Assembly (NCBI GenBank): GCA_934636865.1
Contig: CAKUBI010000032.1
Location: forward strand, 1-18,367
DNA: 18,367 bases
Origin: an uncultured Oscillospiraceae bacterium
GTDB lineage: Bacteria; Bacillota; Clostridia; Oscillospirales; Oscillospiraceae
Direction of reading: 5' to 3'
The position numbers and the translations under genes were made by a program. Positions 1-6,631 of this stretch are shown here, in pieces. The first letter of the stretch is position 1. Every line of letters starts with the position of its first letter. Under the pieces are notes generated by a model. It had not been told where the DNA came from. It searched no databases and was given only the letters and a program-made list of their open reading frames with translations.

Positions 1-1
1 G

Positions 2-91
2 GCGGCCCGCGCCGGTGACGCCGGGGCCGTGGAACAGGTCTTGCAGTATTACAACGGTTACATAAACAAGCTCTGTAAGGTGCAATTATGA
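2..91 (+). pseudogene. 3' fragment of a conjugative-element helix-turn-helix protein
   Basis: The frame is open from the left edge and ends with TGA at 89-91. The visible 29 residues include GDAGAVEQVLQYYNGYINKL, which resembles the N-terminal part of the small helix-turn-helix proteins found in Tn916-like conjugative transposons (typical pattern: GD.eAin.VL.hYegYI..L). In that family the protein normally continues another 30 or so residues with an LYDE-like segment and a C-terminal helix. Here it stops after YINKLCKVQL, and no continuation is visible in other frames downstream. It therefore looks truncated, and may mark the worn edge of an integrative element lying to the left. The start lies outside the window. 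Family assignment is from memory of the motif; the short length limits certainty. Confidence 0.5.
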
Positions 92-144
92 GAAGTTCCT
101 TTTATACACATAGATTGTACCAGAATGCAGCCTCGTTTTCAACG

Positions 145-186
145 AAAAGCCACTGACCCTGAATAATTCAGAGTCAGTGGCTTTTT
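145..186. terminator. Bidirectional intrinsic terminator
   Basis: A perfect 9-bp stem (GCCACTGAC/GTCAGTGGC, 149-157 and 173-181) continues inward with a mismatch and CTGA/TCAG. It is flanked by four A on the left and five T on the right, so it can end transcription from either side: the fragment at 2-91 on plus, and the MATE gene ending at 257 on minus. Confidence 0.85.
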
Positions 187-256
187 CAATGCTACTTGAA
201 CGGTAATTTGAAATGTTGTCCTTATGCGTAGGTAACTTTGTCCCTTCCGCTTTTTT

Positions 257-1639
257 CTATTCGCCGATGCGGGTGATGTCGTGGATCCACTTGCCGGAGC
301 GCAGGCGGTAAAGTCCGATGGGCGATTTGATGATGTACTCGATCATCAGGCAGAGACAGAAGACCTCGTTCGGCACCTTGAGTACAAGGCCCAGAAGGCA
401 CATCGCCGGCAGCGTGCCGCACCAGAGGGGAAAGTTGTCAATAAAGAGCGAGGCGTTCACGTCGCCGCCGCCGCGCAGCACGCCCACGACCATCGTCGTT
501 GAAAAGCTGTGCAGCGGGATGGCGCAGGCATAGCAGGTGAGCATGACGCTGCACAGGCGCTCCGCCGCCGGAGAGAGGGAGAACAGCGGCATGACGAACG
601 GACGCATGAGCGAGACGAACATGCCGTATTCCGCAACGCCGAGCACAAGGCCGAAGCCGAACGCCGTGAAGCACAGCGCCCTGCCGATGTTGTAAACACC
701 TTTTAGATTGCCCATGCCGATCTCCTTGCCGACGATGACGGACACCGCCGCCGCAATGCCGAACACGCCCGAGGTCATGAGCTTGTCGATGTTGCCGGCG
801 AGCGTGTAGGCGGCGATGAGGTCGGAGCTGTCGGCCATGTGGCCCATGATGACGGTGATCATCGAAAAGCCCGTGCCCCAGAGCGTTTCGTTGAGCAGCA
901 CCGGCGCGCTGTAGCGGAAAAAGCGGCGCAGCATGTCCATGCCGGGGTGCAGGATGGCGTGCTTTATCAGCGGCATCGTGCGGCAGCGGAAGGCATAGGA
1001 GAAGGCGACGATGAACTCCACCACGCGGGACAGCAGCGTCGCCACCGCCGCGCCCGTGATGCCGAGCGCGGGCAGGCCGAGCTTGCCGAAGATGAGCACG
1101 TAGTTGCCGATGGTGTTGCAGAGCATCGAAATGGCAAAGACGACCATGCCGAAGCGCGGATTTTCGATGCTGCGCTGCATGCCGATGTAGATCGAGGAGA
1201 GCGAGTTGAGGATATACGAAAAGCCGACGATGCGAAGATACGGCTCTGCCAGCTCGATGAGCGTCACGTTGTCGGTGATGAGATAGAGCACCTGCGCGGG
1301 GAAGGCGCAGAGGATGAGCGCAAACAGCACGCTCACGCCGCCCGCGATCATAAAGCCGATGCCCATCACGCGGTTGATGCTCTCGTGGTCGCCGCGGCCC
1401 CAGTACTGGCTGATGAGCACGCTCGAGCCGCTTTGCAGGCCGAAGACGATGAGCTGGATGATAAAGACCGGCACGTTCGCCACCGTGACGGCAGACATCT
1501 GGTCGCTGCCGAGCAGGCCCACCATGAACGTATCAAGAAAGCCGAGCGAGGTGGTGATCAGGTTCTGCACGATGACCGGCAGCGCCAGCAGGAAAAGACG
1601 CTTGTAAAAGCCCTTGGGCTGATGAAGATAGGAAAGCAT
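257..1639 (-). CDS. MATE family efflux transporter
   Basis: Predicted 460-residue inner-membrane protein with about 12 hydrophobic segments arranged as two similar halves, as expected for the MATE (multidrug and toxic compound extrusion) family, which expels cationic drugs or metabolites using a Na+ or H+ gradient. The N-terminus FLLALPVIVQNLITTSLGFL followed by DTFMVGLLG is the characteristic first helix and loop. The segment QSGSSVLISQYWGRGD is the usual conserved loop after the second helix. Length is normal for the family. The ATG at 1637-1639 has GAGG five bases upstream (1645-1648). The gene follows the cysteine desulfurase by only 20 bases with no terminator between, so the two are probably one transcript ending at the hairpin at 145-186. 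Substrate cannot be told from sequence. Confidence 0.93.
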   Translation of the reverse strand: MLSYLHQPKGFYKRLFLLALPVIVQNLITTSLGFLDTFMVGLLGSDQMSAVTVANVPVFIIQLIVFGLQSGSSVLISQYWGRGDHESINRVMGIGFMIAGGVSVLFALILCAFPAQVLYLITDNVTLIELAEPYLRIVGFSYILNSLSSIYIGMQRSIENPRFGMVVFAISMLCNTIGNYVLIFGKLGLPALGITGAAVATLLSRVVEFIVAFSYAFRCRTMPLIKHAILHPGMDMLRRFFRYSAPVLLNETLWGTGFSMITVIMGHMADSSDLIAAYTLAGNIDKLMTSGVFGIAAAVSVIVGKEIGMGNLKGVYNIGRALCFTAFGFGLVLGVAEYGMFVSLMRPFVMPLFSLSPAAERLCSVMLTCYACAIPLHSFSTTMVVGVLRGGGDVNASLFIDNFPLWCGTLPAMCLLGLVLKVPNEVFCLCLMIEYIIKSPIGLYRLRSGKWIHDITRIGE

Positions 1640-1659
1640 AAAAACCTCAAACGTTGAAA

Positions 1660-2793
1660 TTACAGCATGGGGAAGCGCGTGTCGTGGTGCGCTTTGAGCG
1701 CGCTCGCGAGCGCGTCGATGTCCGCTTCCGACGTGTCGGGGCCGAAGCTGATGCGCAGCACGCCCGCGGCGGTCTTTTTGTCAAGGCCCATCGCGCGGTA
1801 AACGTGGCTCAGCTGCCCGCGGTGGCACGCCGAACCCGCCGAGATGCAGATGCCCTGCGCGCCGAGCTCCGTGACGACGTTGGCCGACGGATAGCCGACG
1901 AGCGAAATGGACAGGATGTGCGGCGCGGTCCCGTCGCCGATGCGGACGACGCCCGGAAGCGCAAGGAGCTTTTCCTCGGCATAGGCCTTGATCGCAGCCA
2001 TATGGGCGAGCTTTTCGTCAAGATGCCCGCACCTGAGCTCGACGGCTTTGGCAAAGCCTGCGAGCTGGCCCGTTGCCTCCGTGCCGGAGCGAAGGCCGCG
2101 CTCCTGCCCGCCGCCGAAAATGAGCGGCTTCGGCGCGCGCACGCGCTCGCCGAGGTACAGCGCGCCCACGCCCTTGGGCGCGCCGACCTTGTGCCCGCTG
2201 ACGGAGATGAGGTCCGCACCCAGCGTGTCGGCGCGGAAGGGAAGCTTCAAAAAGGCCTGCACCGCGTCGGTGTGCAGCAGCGCGCGGGACTTTCTGGCTT
2301 TCAGAAGCTGCGCGGTCCCGGCGACGGGGAAGACGCAGCCCGTCTCGTTGTTGACGAGCATCATCGTGACGAGCGCGGTGTCCTCGCGCAGCGCGTTCTC
2401 GACCTGTGAGACGGTGATATCGCCGTTTTTGTCGGGCTTTAAGTAGGTGACGGTGCAGCCCTCCTGCTCGAGCGCCTTGCAGGTCTCAAGAATGGCGCTG
2501 TGCTCCACGGCGGTCGTGATGATGTGCTTTCCGGCGTGGCGGTTCTGGTGCACAGCCAGACGGATGGCCCAGTTGTCGCTCTCGGAGCCGCAGGAGGTGA
2601 AGATGAGCTGCTCCGCCTTGCAGCCGAGCGCGGCGGCAACGGTCTCGCGCGCGGCGTCCACCGCGGCTTTTGCCTGCTTGCCGAAGGCGTACTGCGAGCT
2701 GGGATTGCCCCAGCCGGAAACCAGCGTATCATAAACGGCGCGCGCCACTTCCTCGGGAACAGGGGTGGTGGCCGCGTGATCGAGATAGATCAT
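1660..2793 (-). CDS. Cysteine desulfurase, NifS/IscS-like class V aminotransferase fold
   Basis: 377-residue PLP enzyme that takes sulfur from cysteine, leaving alanine and an enzyme persulfide used for Fe-S clusters or tRNA thiolation. The N-terminus MIYLDHAATTP is diagnostic. The PLP lysine is K202 in SVSGHKVGAPKG; the sulfur-carrying cysteine is C323 in SAGSACHRGQ. The segment around C323 is the SAGSACH form common in clostridial homologues, and lacks the RxGHHCA motif of SufS-type enzymes. No scaffold (IscU/SufU) or thiouridylase (MnmA) gene is adjacent, so the sulfur acceptor is unknown. The ATG at 2791-2793 has a modest AAGGA about ten bases upstream. It is the first gene of a likely two-gene unit with the MATE exporter, read from the promoter at 2837-2864. 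Confidence 0.93.
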   Translation of the reverse strand: MIYLDHAATTPVPEEVARAVYDTLVSGWGNPSSQYAFGKQAKAAVDAARETVAAALGCKAEQLIFTSCGSESDNWAIRLAVHQNRHAGKHIITTAVEHSAILETCKALEQEGCTVTYLKPDKNGDITVSQVENALREDTALVTMMLVNNETGCVFPVAGTAQLLKARKSRALLHTDAVQAFLKLPFRADTLGADLISVSGHKVGAPKGVGALYLGERVRAPKPLIFGGGQERGLRSGTEATGQLAGFAKAVELRCGHLDEKLAHMAAIKAYAEEKLLALPGVVRIGDGTAPHILSISLVGYPSANVVTELGAQGICISAGSACHRGQLSHVYRAMGLDKKTAAGVLRISFGPDTSEADIDALASALKAHHDTRFPML

Positions 2794-2817
2794 ATCGGGA
2801 AAATCCTTTCTTTGGAC

Positions 2818-2846
2818 TTGTCAGAATGCTCAAATGATTATACAAT
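2818..2846 (+). promoter_or_regulatory. Promoter for mtaB operon
   Basis: On the plus strand: -35 TTGTCA (2818-2823), 17-bp spacer, -10 TACAAT (2841-2846), each one base from consensus. Expected start is near 2853, leaving a leader of about 95 bases before mtaB. It overlaps the opposing promoter, so polymerase should not be able to occupy both at once. Confidence 0.65.
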
Positions 2847-2864
2847 ATAAAAGCGAAAAAGCAA
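2837..2864 (-). promoter_or_regulatory. Promoter for cysteine desulfurase-MATE unit
   Basis: On the minus strand: -35 TTGCTT (2859-2864), 16-bp spacer, perfect -10 TATAAT (2837-2842). Expected start of transcription is near 2830, giving a leader of about 37 bases. The -10 shares two base pairs with the -10 of the divergent mtaB promoter. Confidence 0.65.
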
Positions 2865-2946
2865 GGGCGGCGGGCATCTTTTGCCCCGAAAAGACGGAAC
2901 GACCGGGTATTTGCCGCCCGGAATGCGGAAAAGGATACAAGGATAC

Positions 2947-4233
2947 ATGAAAGTTGCGATCTGCACCCTCGGGTGCAAGGTGAATCAATATGAAACGCAG
3001 GCGCTTGAGCAGGAGCTCAGGCGCCGCGGGCACGAGCTGACGGAATTTGAGGACACGGCGGACGCCTATATCGTCAATACCTGCTCGGTGACGGCGGTGA
3101 GCGACAAAAAGTCGCGCCAGATGCTCCGCCAGGCCAAGCGCCGCAATCCGGACGCGGTCATCGCCGCCTGCGGCTGCTATGCCCAGACGCATCCGGAGGA
3201 TGTGAAGGCGCTCGGGCTCGACGTGATCGCGGGTACGAACGACCGCGCGCATTTTATCGACCTTCTGGAGCGCGTCGCGCGGGACAAGACGCCCATCGTC
3301 GATGTGGACGATGTCTGGGAGCGGCGGAGCTTCGAGGTCCTGCCCGCGGGCGGCATGGTGAACCGCACGCGCGCGATGCTCAAAGTGGAGGACGGGTGCG
3401 TGAACTTCTGCACCTACTGCCTCATCCCCTACGCGCGCGGGCGCGTGCGCTCGCTGCCAATGGAGGAAGCAAAAAAGCAGGTGCGCGCCCTGCGCGAGGA
3501 GGGCTACCGCGAGATCGTGGTCACGGGCATCGAGATCTCGTCCTACGGCTCGGACTTTAAGGATGGCACGTCGCTCATCGACCTTCTGGAGCTCATCGCG
3601 CGCGAGGGTGGGGATATGCGCATCCGCCTGGGCTCGCTCGAGCCGCGCACCATCACGGAGGAGTTCTGCGTTCGGGCGTCGAAGCTCCAATACCTCTGCC
3701 CGCACTTTCACCTTTCGATGCAGTCGGGCTGCGACGCGACCCTGAAGCGCATGAACCGAAAATACGACACGGCGCGCTATATGGCGTCCTGCGAGCTCCT
3801 GCGCCGGTACTTTGACGACCCCGCCATCACGACCGACCTCATCACGGGCTTTCCGGAGGAGACGGAGGAGGAGTTCGCGCAGACGCTCGATTTTATCGCG
3901 CGTGTCGGCTTTGCCGACATGCACGTGTTCCCGTACTCCATCCGCCCCGGCACGAAGGCCGCGGAGATGCGCCAGATCGACATGCCCGTGCGCGAGGAGC
4001 GCGCCGCGCGCGCTTCGGCGGTCGCGAAGGAAATGCATGAGACATATCTTGCGCGCTGCGTGGGAAAGACCTTCCCCGTGCTCTTTGAGCGCGACCGCAG
4101 GGGCGGCAGCGCAGGCCACGCGCCGAACTATATGGAGGTCTCCGTCGCGCAGGAGGGGCTGCATAATCAGGTCCGGAACGTGAGGATCACGGCGGCGGAC
4201 GGCGGGAGCCTTCGCGGCGAGCTGGAGGAGTGA
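2947..4233 (+). CDS. mtaB: tRNA (N6-threonylcarbamoyladenosine(37)-C2)-methylthiotransferase MtaB
   Basis: 428-residue radical-SAM methylthiotransferase that converts t6A37 to ms2t6A37 in ANN-decoding tRNAs. The N-terminal methylthiotransferase domain carries the three cluster cysteines C10 (TLGCKVNQYE), C46 (NTCSVT) and C77 (CGCYAQ). The radical-SAM cluster motif CxxxCxxC is C151, C155, C158 in GCVNFCTYCLIPYARG. A TRAM-like RNA-binding tail follows from about residue 365. TLGCKVNQYE and CLIPYARGRVRS place it with MtaB/YqeV rather than MiaB or RimO. I chose the ATG at 2947 because homologues start at the conserved K.A..TLGCKVN strand; the frame extends to a TTG at 2881 but that adds unconserved sequence. 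AAGG/GGAT lies just upstream. It leads an operon, with the next gene three bases after its stop. Its t6A substrate depends on TsaD, encoded at 6632-7648. Confidence 0.95.
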   Translation: MKVAICTLGCKVNQYETQALEQELRRRGHELTEFEDTADAYIVNTCSVTAVSDKKSRQMLRQAKRRNPDAVIAACGCYAQTHPEDVKALGLDVIAGTNDRAHFIDLLERVARDKTPIVDVDDVWERRSFEVLPAGGMVNRTRAMLKVEDGCVNFCTYCLIPYARGRVRSLPMEEAKKQVRALREEGYREIVVTGIEISSYGSDFKDGTSLIDLLELIAREGGDMRIRLGSLEPRTITEEFCVRASKLQYLCPHFHLSMQSGCDATLKRMNRKYDTARYMASCELLRRYFDDPAITTDLITGFPEETEEEFAQTLDFIARVGFADMHVFPYSIRPGTKAAEMRQIDMPVREERAARASAVAKEMHETYLARCVGKTFPVLFERDRRGGSAGHAPNYMEVSVAQEGLHNQVRNVRITAADGGSLRGELEE

Positions 4234-4236
4234 GCC

Positions 4237-4818
4237 ATGGCCGATCATTTTTACGCCTACATCTCCCGCATGCGCTGCGTCAAGCGCTGGGCGCTCATGC
4301 GCAACACCGAGGAGGAGAACATTCAGGAGCACAGCTACATGGTCGCGGTGCTCGCCCACGCGCTCGCGCTCATCCGCACGCGCGTGTTCGGGCAGGAGAC
4401 GGACGCGAACGCCGTGGCGGTCGCCGCGCTCTACCACGACGCGACCGAGATCCTGACCGGCGACATGCCGACGCCCATCAAGTACTATAATCCCGAGATC
4501 CGCGACGCCTACCGCAAGGTCGAGGCCGTGGCGGGCGACAGGCTCTTATCCATGCTGCCGGACGTGCTGCGCACGGACTATGCGCCGTTTATCAAGGACG
4601 AGGACGAGACGGTACACCGACTTGTCAAGGCGGCGGACAAGCTATCGGCCTATATCAAGTGCGTCGAGGAGCTCAAGGCGGGCAACCTCGAATTCAAAAA
4701 GGCGGCAGAGCAGACGCGGAGCGCGCTCGACGGGATGCGTCTGCCGGAGCTCGACTATTTCATGGAGCACTGCATGGAGAGCTTCTCCATGACGCTCGAT
4801 GAGCTGGAATCATGCTGA
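4237..4818 (+). CDS. yfbR: HD-domain 5'-deoxynucleotidase, YfbR-like
   Basis: 193-residue all-helical HD-superfamily phosphohydrolase. The family (E. coli YfbR) removes phosphate from deoxyribonucleoside 5'-monophosphates, contributing to dNTP pool balance. The metal ligands are all visible: H32 in QEHSYMVAVL, H67-D68 in ALYHDATEIL, and D134 in VKAADKLSAYIKC. R17-W18 (CVKRWALM) matches the arginine-tryptophan pair that reads the deoxyribose in YfbR. Length matches the family (about 200). Only three bases separate the mtaB stop from its ATG, so translation is probably coupled; the ribosome site lies within the end of mtaB (GGAGGAG). Expected in the cytoplasm. Substrate range is inferred from the family. 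Confidence 0.88.
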   Translation: MADHFYAYISRMRCVKRWALMRNTEEENIQEHSYMVAVLAHALALIRTRVFGQETDANAVAVAALYHDATEILTGDMPTPIKYYNPEIRDAYRKVEAVAGDRLLSMLPDVLRTDYAPFIKDEDETVHRLVKAADKLSAYIKCVEELKAGNLEFKKAAEQTRSALDGMRLPELDYFMEHCMESFSMTLDELESC

Positions 4819-4834
4819 AACGGAGGAAAACATC

Positions 4835-5452
4835 ATGAACATCACCTGGCTGGGCCATTCCTGCTTTGTGGTCGAAAGCGCGGGCTGGCGCATCGTGCTC
4901 GACCCCTACTATGTGGAGACCTATCCCGCGCTGCACGTAAGCGCGGACGAGGCGCTCTGCTCCCACGGGCACCGCGACCACGCCTTTTTGGAGGCGGTGA
5001 CGCTCTCGGGCCGCGAAAAGCCGGAGAGCCCCTTCACGGTCGAAACAGTCTCGACCTTCCACGACGACGCGCAGGGCGCAAAGCGCGGGCAGAACACCAT
5101 GCATATCCTGCGCGCCGAAGGACTGACGCTCGTGCACTGCGGCGACCTCGGCCATGAGCTGAATGAGACGCAGCTCGCGGCGGTCAGGGGGTGCGACGCG
5201 CTGCTGCTCCCTGTCGGCGGGTACTATACGATCGATGCGCAGACGGCGAAGCGGGTCGCAGATGCGATCGCGCCGCGCGTCATCGTGCCGATGCACTACC
5301 GCTTCGGCGCGCACGGCTACCCCGAGATTGGCACGCTGGACGAATTTCTGGCGCTGTGCGATGAAAAGCGCGTGCACCGGCTCGCGGGGAACAGCTTTAC
5401 GCTGACGAAGGACGCGCCCGCGGGCGTGATCGTGCCGCAGTTTGCCGAATAA
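4835..5452 (+). CDS. MBL-fold metal-dependent hydrolase
   Basis: 205-residue metallo-beta-lactamase-fold protein. It opens with MNITWLGHSCFVVES, typical of the UlaG/YtkL-like branch (Lactamase_B_3 type). The metal motif HxHxDH is H44-H46-D48-H49 in SHGHRDHAF. Further ligand segments are LVHCGDLGHEL (about residue 105) and VPMHYRFGAHG near residue 155. Start chosen at 4835 because GGAGG at 4822-4826 is correctly placed and the conserved fold begins there; an in-frame ATG at 4799 overlaps the previous gene. Third gene of the mtaB operon (16-base gap), followed at once by a terminator. The true substrate of this branch is mostly unknown; L-ascorbate-6-phosphate is one member's substrate but there is no ula context here. 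Confidence 0.88.
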   Translation: MNITWLGHSCFVVESAGWRIVLDPYYVETYPALHVSADEALCSHGHRDHAFLEAVTLSGREKPESPFTVETVSTFHDDAQGAKRGQNTMHILRAEGLTLVHCGDLGHELNETQLAAVRGCDALLLPVGGYYTIDAQTAKRVADAIAPRVIVPMHYRFGAHGYPEIGTLDEFLALCDEKRVHRLAGNSFTLTKDAPAGVIVPQFAE

Positions 5453-5460
5453 GAGAAGAG

Positions 5461-5486
5461 AAAGGCCGCCCGCGAGGGCGGCCTTT
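5461..5486. terminator. Intrinsic terminator of the mtaB operon
   Basis: Perfect 11-bp stem with GCGA loop: AAAGGCCGCCC/GGGCGGCCTTT. It begins nine bases after the stop of the MBL-fold gene. The T run is only three long, but the stem is very stable. It separates the operon from the DUF6512-like gene. Confidence 0.75.
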
Positions 5487-5526
5487 GCCGTATAAAGCCC
5501 GTCTCTTTTGCGTAGACTATAGTGCT

Positions 5527-5544
5527 GCCCCGCACGAGCGGGGC
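5527..5544 (+). other. Hairpin in leader of DUF6512-like gene
   Basis: Perfect 7-bp stem GCCCCGC/GCGGGGC with ACGA loop, ending just before the ribosome site (AAGGGGG, about 5547-5554). It could be a mRNA stabiliser or affect ribosome access; nothing more can be said. A convincing promoter was not found between the upstream terminator and this point, although TATAGT (5518-5523) could serve as a -10. Confidence 0.4.
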
Positions 5545-5561
5545 GAAAAGGGGGACGGACG

Positions 5562-6104
5562 ATGAAACGCGAACTGCGCCGGTGGGAGATCATCGGCTTT
5601 TTTGTCACGGCGGGGCTGGGAACGCTGCTGCACTTTGTCTACGACTGGACGGGCGGGAGCCGCGTGGCCGCGGCGTTTTCGGCGGTGAACGAATCGACCT
5701 GGGAGCACATGAAGCTGCTGTTCATCCCGTTCCTTGTGTTCACGGTGGCGGAATTCGTCGTGTTTTCCGACGCGTTCCGGAACTTTTTCGCAGTCAAGGC
5801 GGCAAGCATCCTGCTGGGGCTCATCAGCATCCCAGCGCTCTATTACACGCTGACGGGGATGTTCGGAAAGCTGCCGAGCTGGGTGGATATGAGCATCTTC
5901 TTCCTCGCCGACGCGCTGGCGTATTTCGTGAGCTGGCGGTGGCTGACGGCCGGGCGGCTGCGCGGGGGCGCGATGCAGCTCGCGGGCTTCATCGCGCTGT
6001 GGCTTGTGCTGTTCGCCTTCGTCTGGTGCACGTACCGCCCGCTGCACCTGCCGCTTTTTCTGGACCCCGTGAGCGGCTGCTACGGGCTGGAAACGGCCTG
6101 CTGA
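5562..6104 (+). CDS. DUF6512-like integral membrane protein
   Basis: 180-residue protein with about five predicted membrane helices (roughly residues 12-30, 47-67, 78-98, 106-124, 138-158). It resembles the uncharacterised DUF6512 family of Firmicutes. The motif FSAVNESTWEHMKLLFIPFL (about residues 40-59) is the hallmark: the polar NESxWEHxK cluster sits at the start of a helix, and its conserved charged residues hint at a functional site in or near the membrane. No function is known. RBS AAGGGGG lies about eight bases before the ATG. It is a single-gene unit between the 5461-5486 terminator and the hairpin-rich intergenic region, and not obviously linked to neighbours. Confidence 0.75.
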   Translation: MKRELRRWEIIGFFVTAGLGTLLHFVYDWTGGSRVAAAFSAVNESTWEHMKLLFIPFLVFTVAEFVVFSDAFRNFFAVKAASILLGLISIPALYYTLTGMFGKLPSWVDMSIFFLADALAYFVSWRWLTAGRLRGGAMQLAGFIALWLVLFAFVWCTYRPLHLPLFLDPVSGCYGLETAC

Positions 6105-6203
6105 GGGCGCGGCCTGCCGCGATATACAAATAGTATTAACGCATCACATCCTGCAAGGCATGTCCACGGTCTTGCCCGGTCCGGGCGGGGCTTTGGGCGG
6201 AAA

Positions 6204-6221
6204 CGGCGCGGAAACGCGCCG
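6204..6221. other. GNRA-type tetraloop hairpin
   Basis: Seven-bp stem CGGCGCG/CGCGCCG closed by GAAA, a tetraloop favoured in structured RNA on the plus strand. It lacks a T run, so it is not an obvious terminator. Confidence 0.5.
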
Positions 6222-6235
6222 GAGAAAGTTGCCAA

Positions 6236-6279
6236 AAAGCGGCCGGACGCGCGGTTTTTCCGCCGTGTCCGACCGCTTT
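6236..6279. terminator. Long imperfect hairpin, possible terminator of DUF6512-like gene
   Basis: The arms AAAGCGGCCGGAC and GTGTCCGACCGCTTT pair with one mismatch, continued by CGCGG/CCGCCG with a bulge around a TTTTT loop. Flanking A and T runs are short (AAAA/TTTA), so termination strength is uncertain. It may instead be part of a structured RNA with the hairpin at 6204-6221. Confidence 0.4.
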
Positions 6280-6286
6280 ATCGCGC

Positions 6287-6316
6287 TTGCACAAAAAAAC
6301 GACAGATTAACATAAT
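6287..6316 (+). promoter_or_regulatory. Promoter of a small intergenic unit
   Basis: -35 TTGCAC (6287-6292), 18-bp spacer rich in A, -10 CATAAT (6311-6316). Expected start is near 6323, just before the DnaA-box-like repeats. The transcript would end at the terminator 6576-6610, about 285 bases long. Confidence 0.45.
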
Positions 6317-6344
6317 GATTTCAATAAAACGATTCTACGATGAG

Positions 6345-6374
6345 TTATCCACAGTTTCCACAGAGTTTTCCACA
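6345..6374 (+). promoter_or_regulatory. Three tandem DnaA-box-like nonamers
   Basis: TTATCCACA (6345-6353) is a perfect match to the bacterial DnaA-box consensus. It is followed directly by GTTTCCACA (6354-6362) and, after three bases, TTTTCCACA (6366-6374), all in one orientation. Such arrays are typical of origins and of dnaA-regulated promoters. No dnaA or dnaN gene is adjacent. The cluster would lie in the leader of the transcript from 6287-6316, so DnaA binding could block it. Confidence 0.6.
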
Positions 6375-6395
6375 CTGGTAAAAAGAGGGAAAATC

Positions 6396-6533
6396 ATGGA
6401 TTTTCAAATGACAGAAGGAGAGGACGGAACGCCGTGTGAAAAGCGGACTGGTGAAAACACCACGTGTCGAAATTTACATAATACTGCAATATGGGGCGGC
6501 GGCGCAGAACAGAAATTCGAGTGGTTGCCATAA
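6396..6533 (+). CDS. Possible 45-residue small protein, unknown
   Basis: The ORF begins MDFQMTEGEDGTPCEKRTGE, includes two cysteines in its first half (TPCEK, TTCRN), and ends KFEWLP before TAA. It is hydrophilic, with no signal peptide or membrane segment. Support is contextual: a promoter at 6287-6316, an AGAGGG ribosome site about six bases before the ATG, and a terminator 43 bases after the stop form a complete unit. I recognise no family, and the transcript could equally be a non-coding RNA. The frame is open upstream to another ATG at 6315, but that codon overlaps the putative -10 box, so 6396 is the better start. Confidence 0.3.
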   Translation: MDFQMTEGEDGTPCEKRTGENTTCRNLHNTAIWGGGAEQKFEWLP

Positions 6534-6575
6534 TGCGCGAATTTTGCAAGCCGGAATCGTCCGCCGTCAAAAAGG

Positions 6576-6610
6576 AAAGGCGCAGACCTTGACAGGTCCG
6601 CGCCTTTTTT
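6576..6610. terminator. Intrinsic terminator between small unit and tsaD
   Basis: GGCGC-a-GACCT, TGAC loop, AGGTC-c-GCGCC (6579-6604) followed by six T (6605-6610). On the minus strand the stem is followed by a CTTT/CCTTTTT tract, so it can also end polA-rimI-tsaD, whose last stop is at 6632. Confidence 0.85.
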
Positions 6611-6631
6611 AGATAGATCCTGTCGACCGCT

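Larger units (their letters stand above)
6105..6631. other. Hairpin-rich intergenic region with DnaA-box cluster
   Basis: This 527-base gap holds, in order: small inverted repeats (GCAAG/CTTGC 6153-6175; GCCCG/CGGGC 6174-6186); a perfect GAAA-tetraloop hairpin (6204-6221); a long imperfect hairpin (6236-6279); a promoter (6287-6316); three tandem DnaA-box-like nonamers (6345-6374); a possible 45-residue ORF (6396-6533); and a terminator (6576-6610). Base composition shifts from very GC-rich before about 6285 to AT-rich between about 6290 and 6415. No known RNA family was recognised. Confidence 0.6.

Noticed and set aside
2881..2946. Upstream TTG start for mtaB
   Set aside because: The extra 22 residues are not conserved in the family, and the ATG at 2947 begins the expected first strand.
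2830..4437. Long minus-strand open frame opposite mtaB
   Set aside because: Shadow of mtaB, whose cluster cysteines and domain order are unmistakable; the antisense frame has no domain and spans the divergent promoters.
6290..6420. Chromosomal origin of replication (oriC)
   Set aside because: The DnaA boxes and AT-rich segment fit, but there is no dnaA, dnaN or rpmH nearby, and flanking genes converge on the site instead of diverging from it. Kept only as a DnaA-box cluster.
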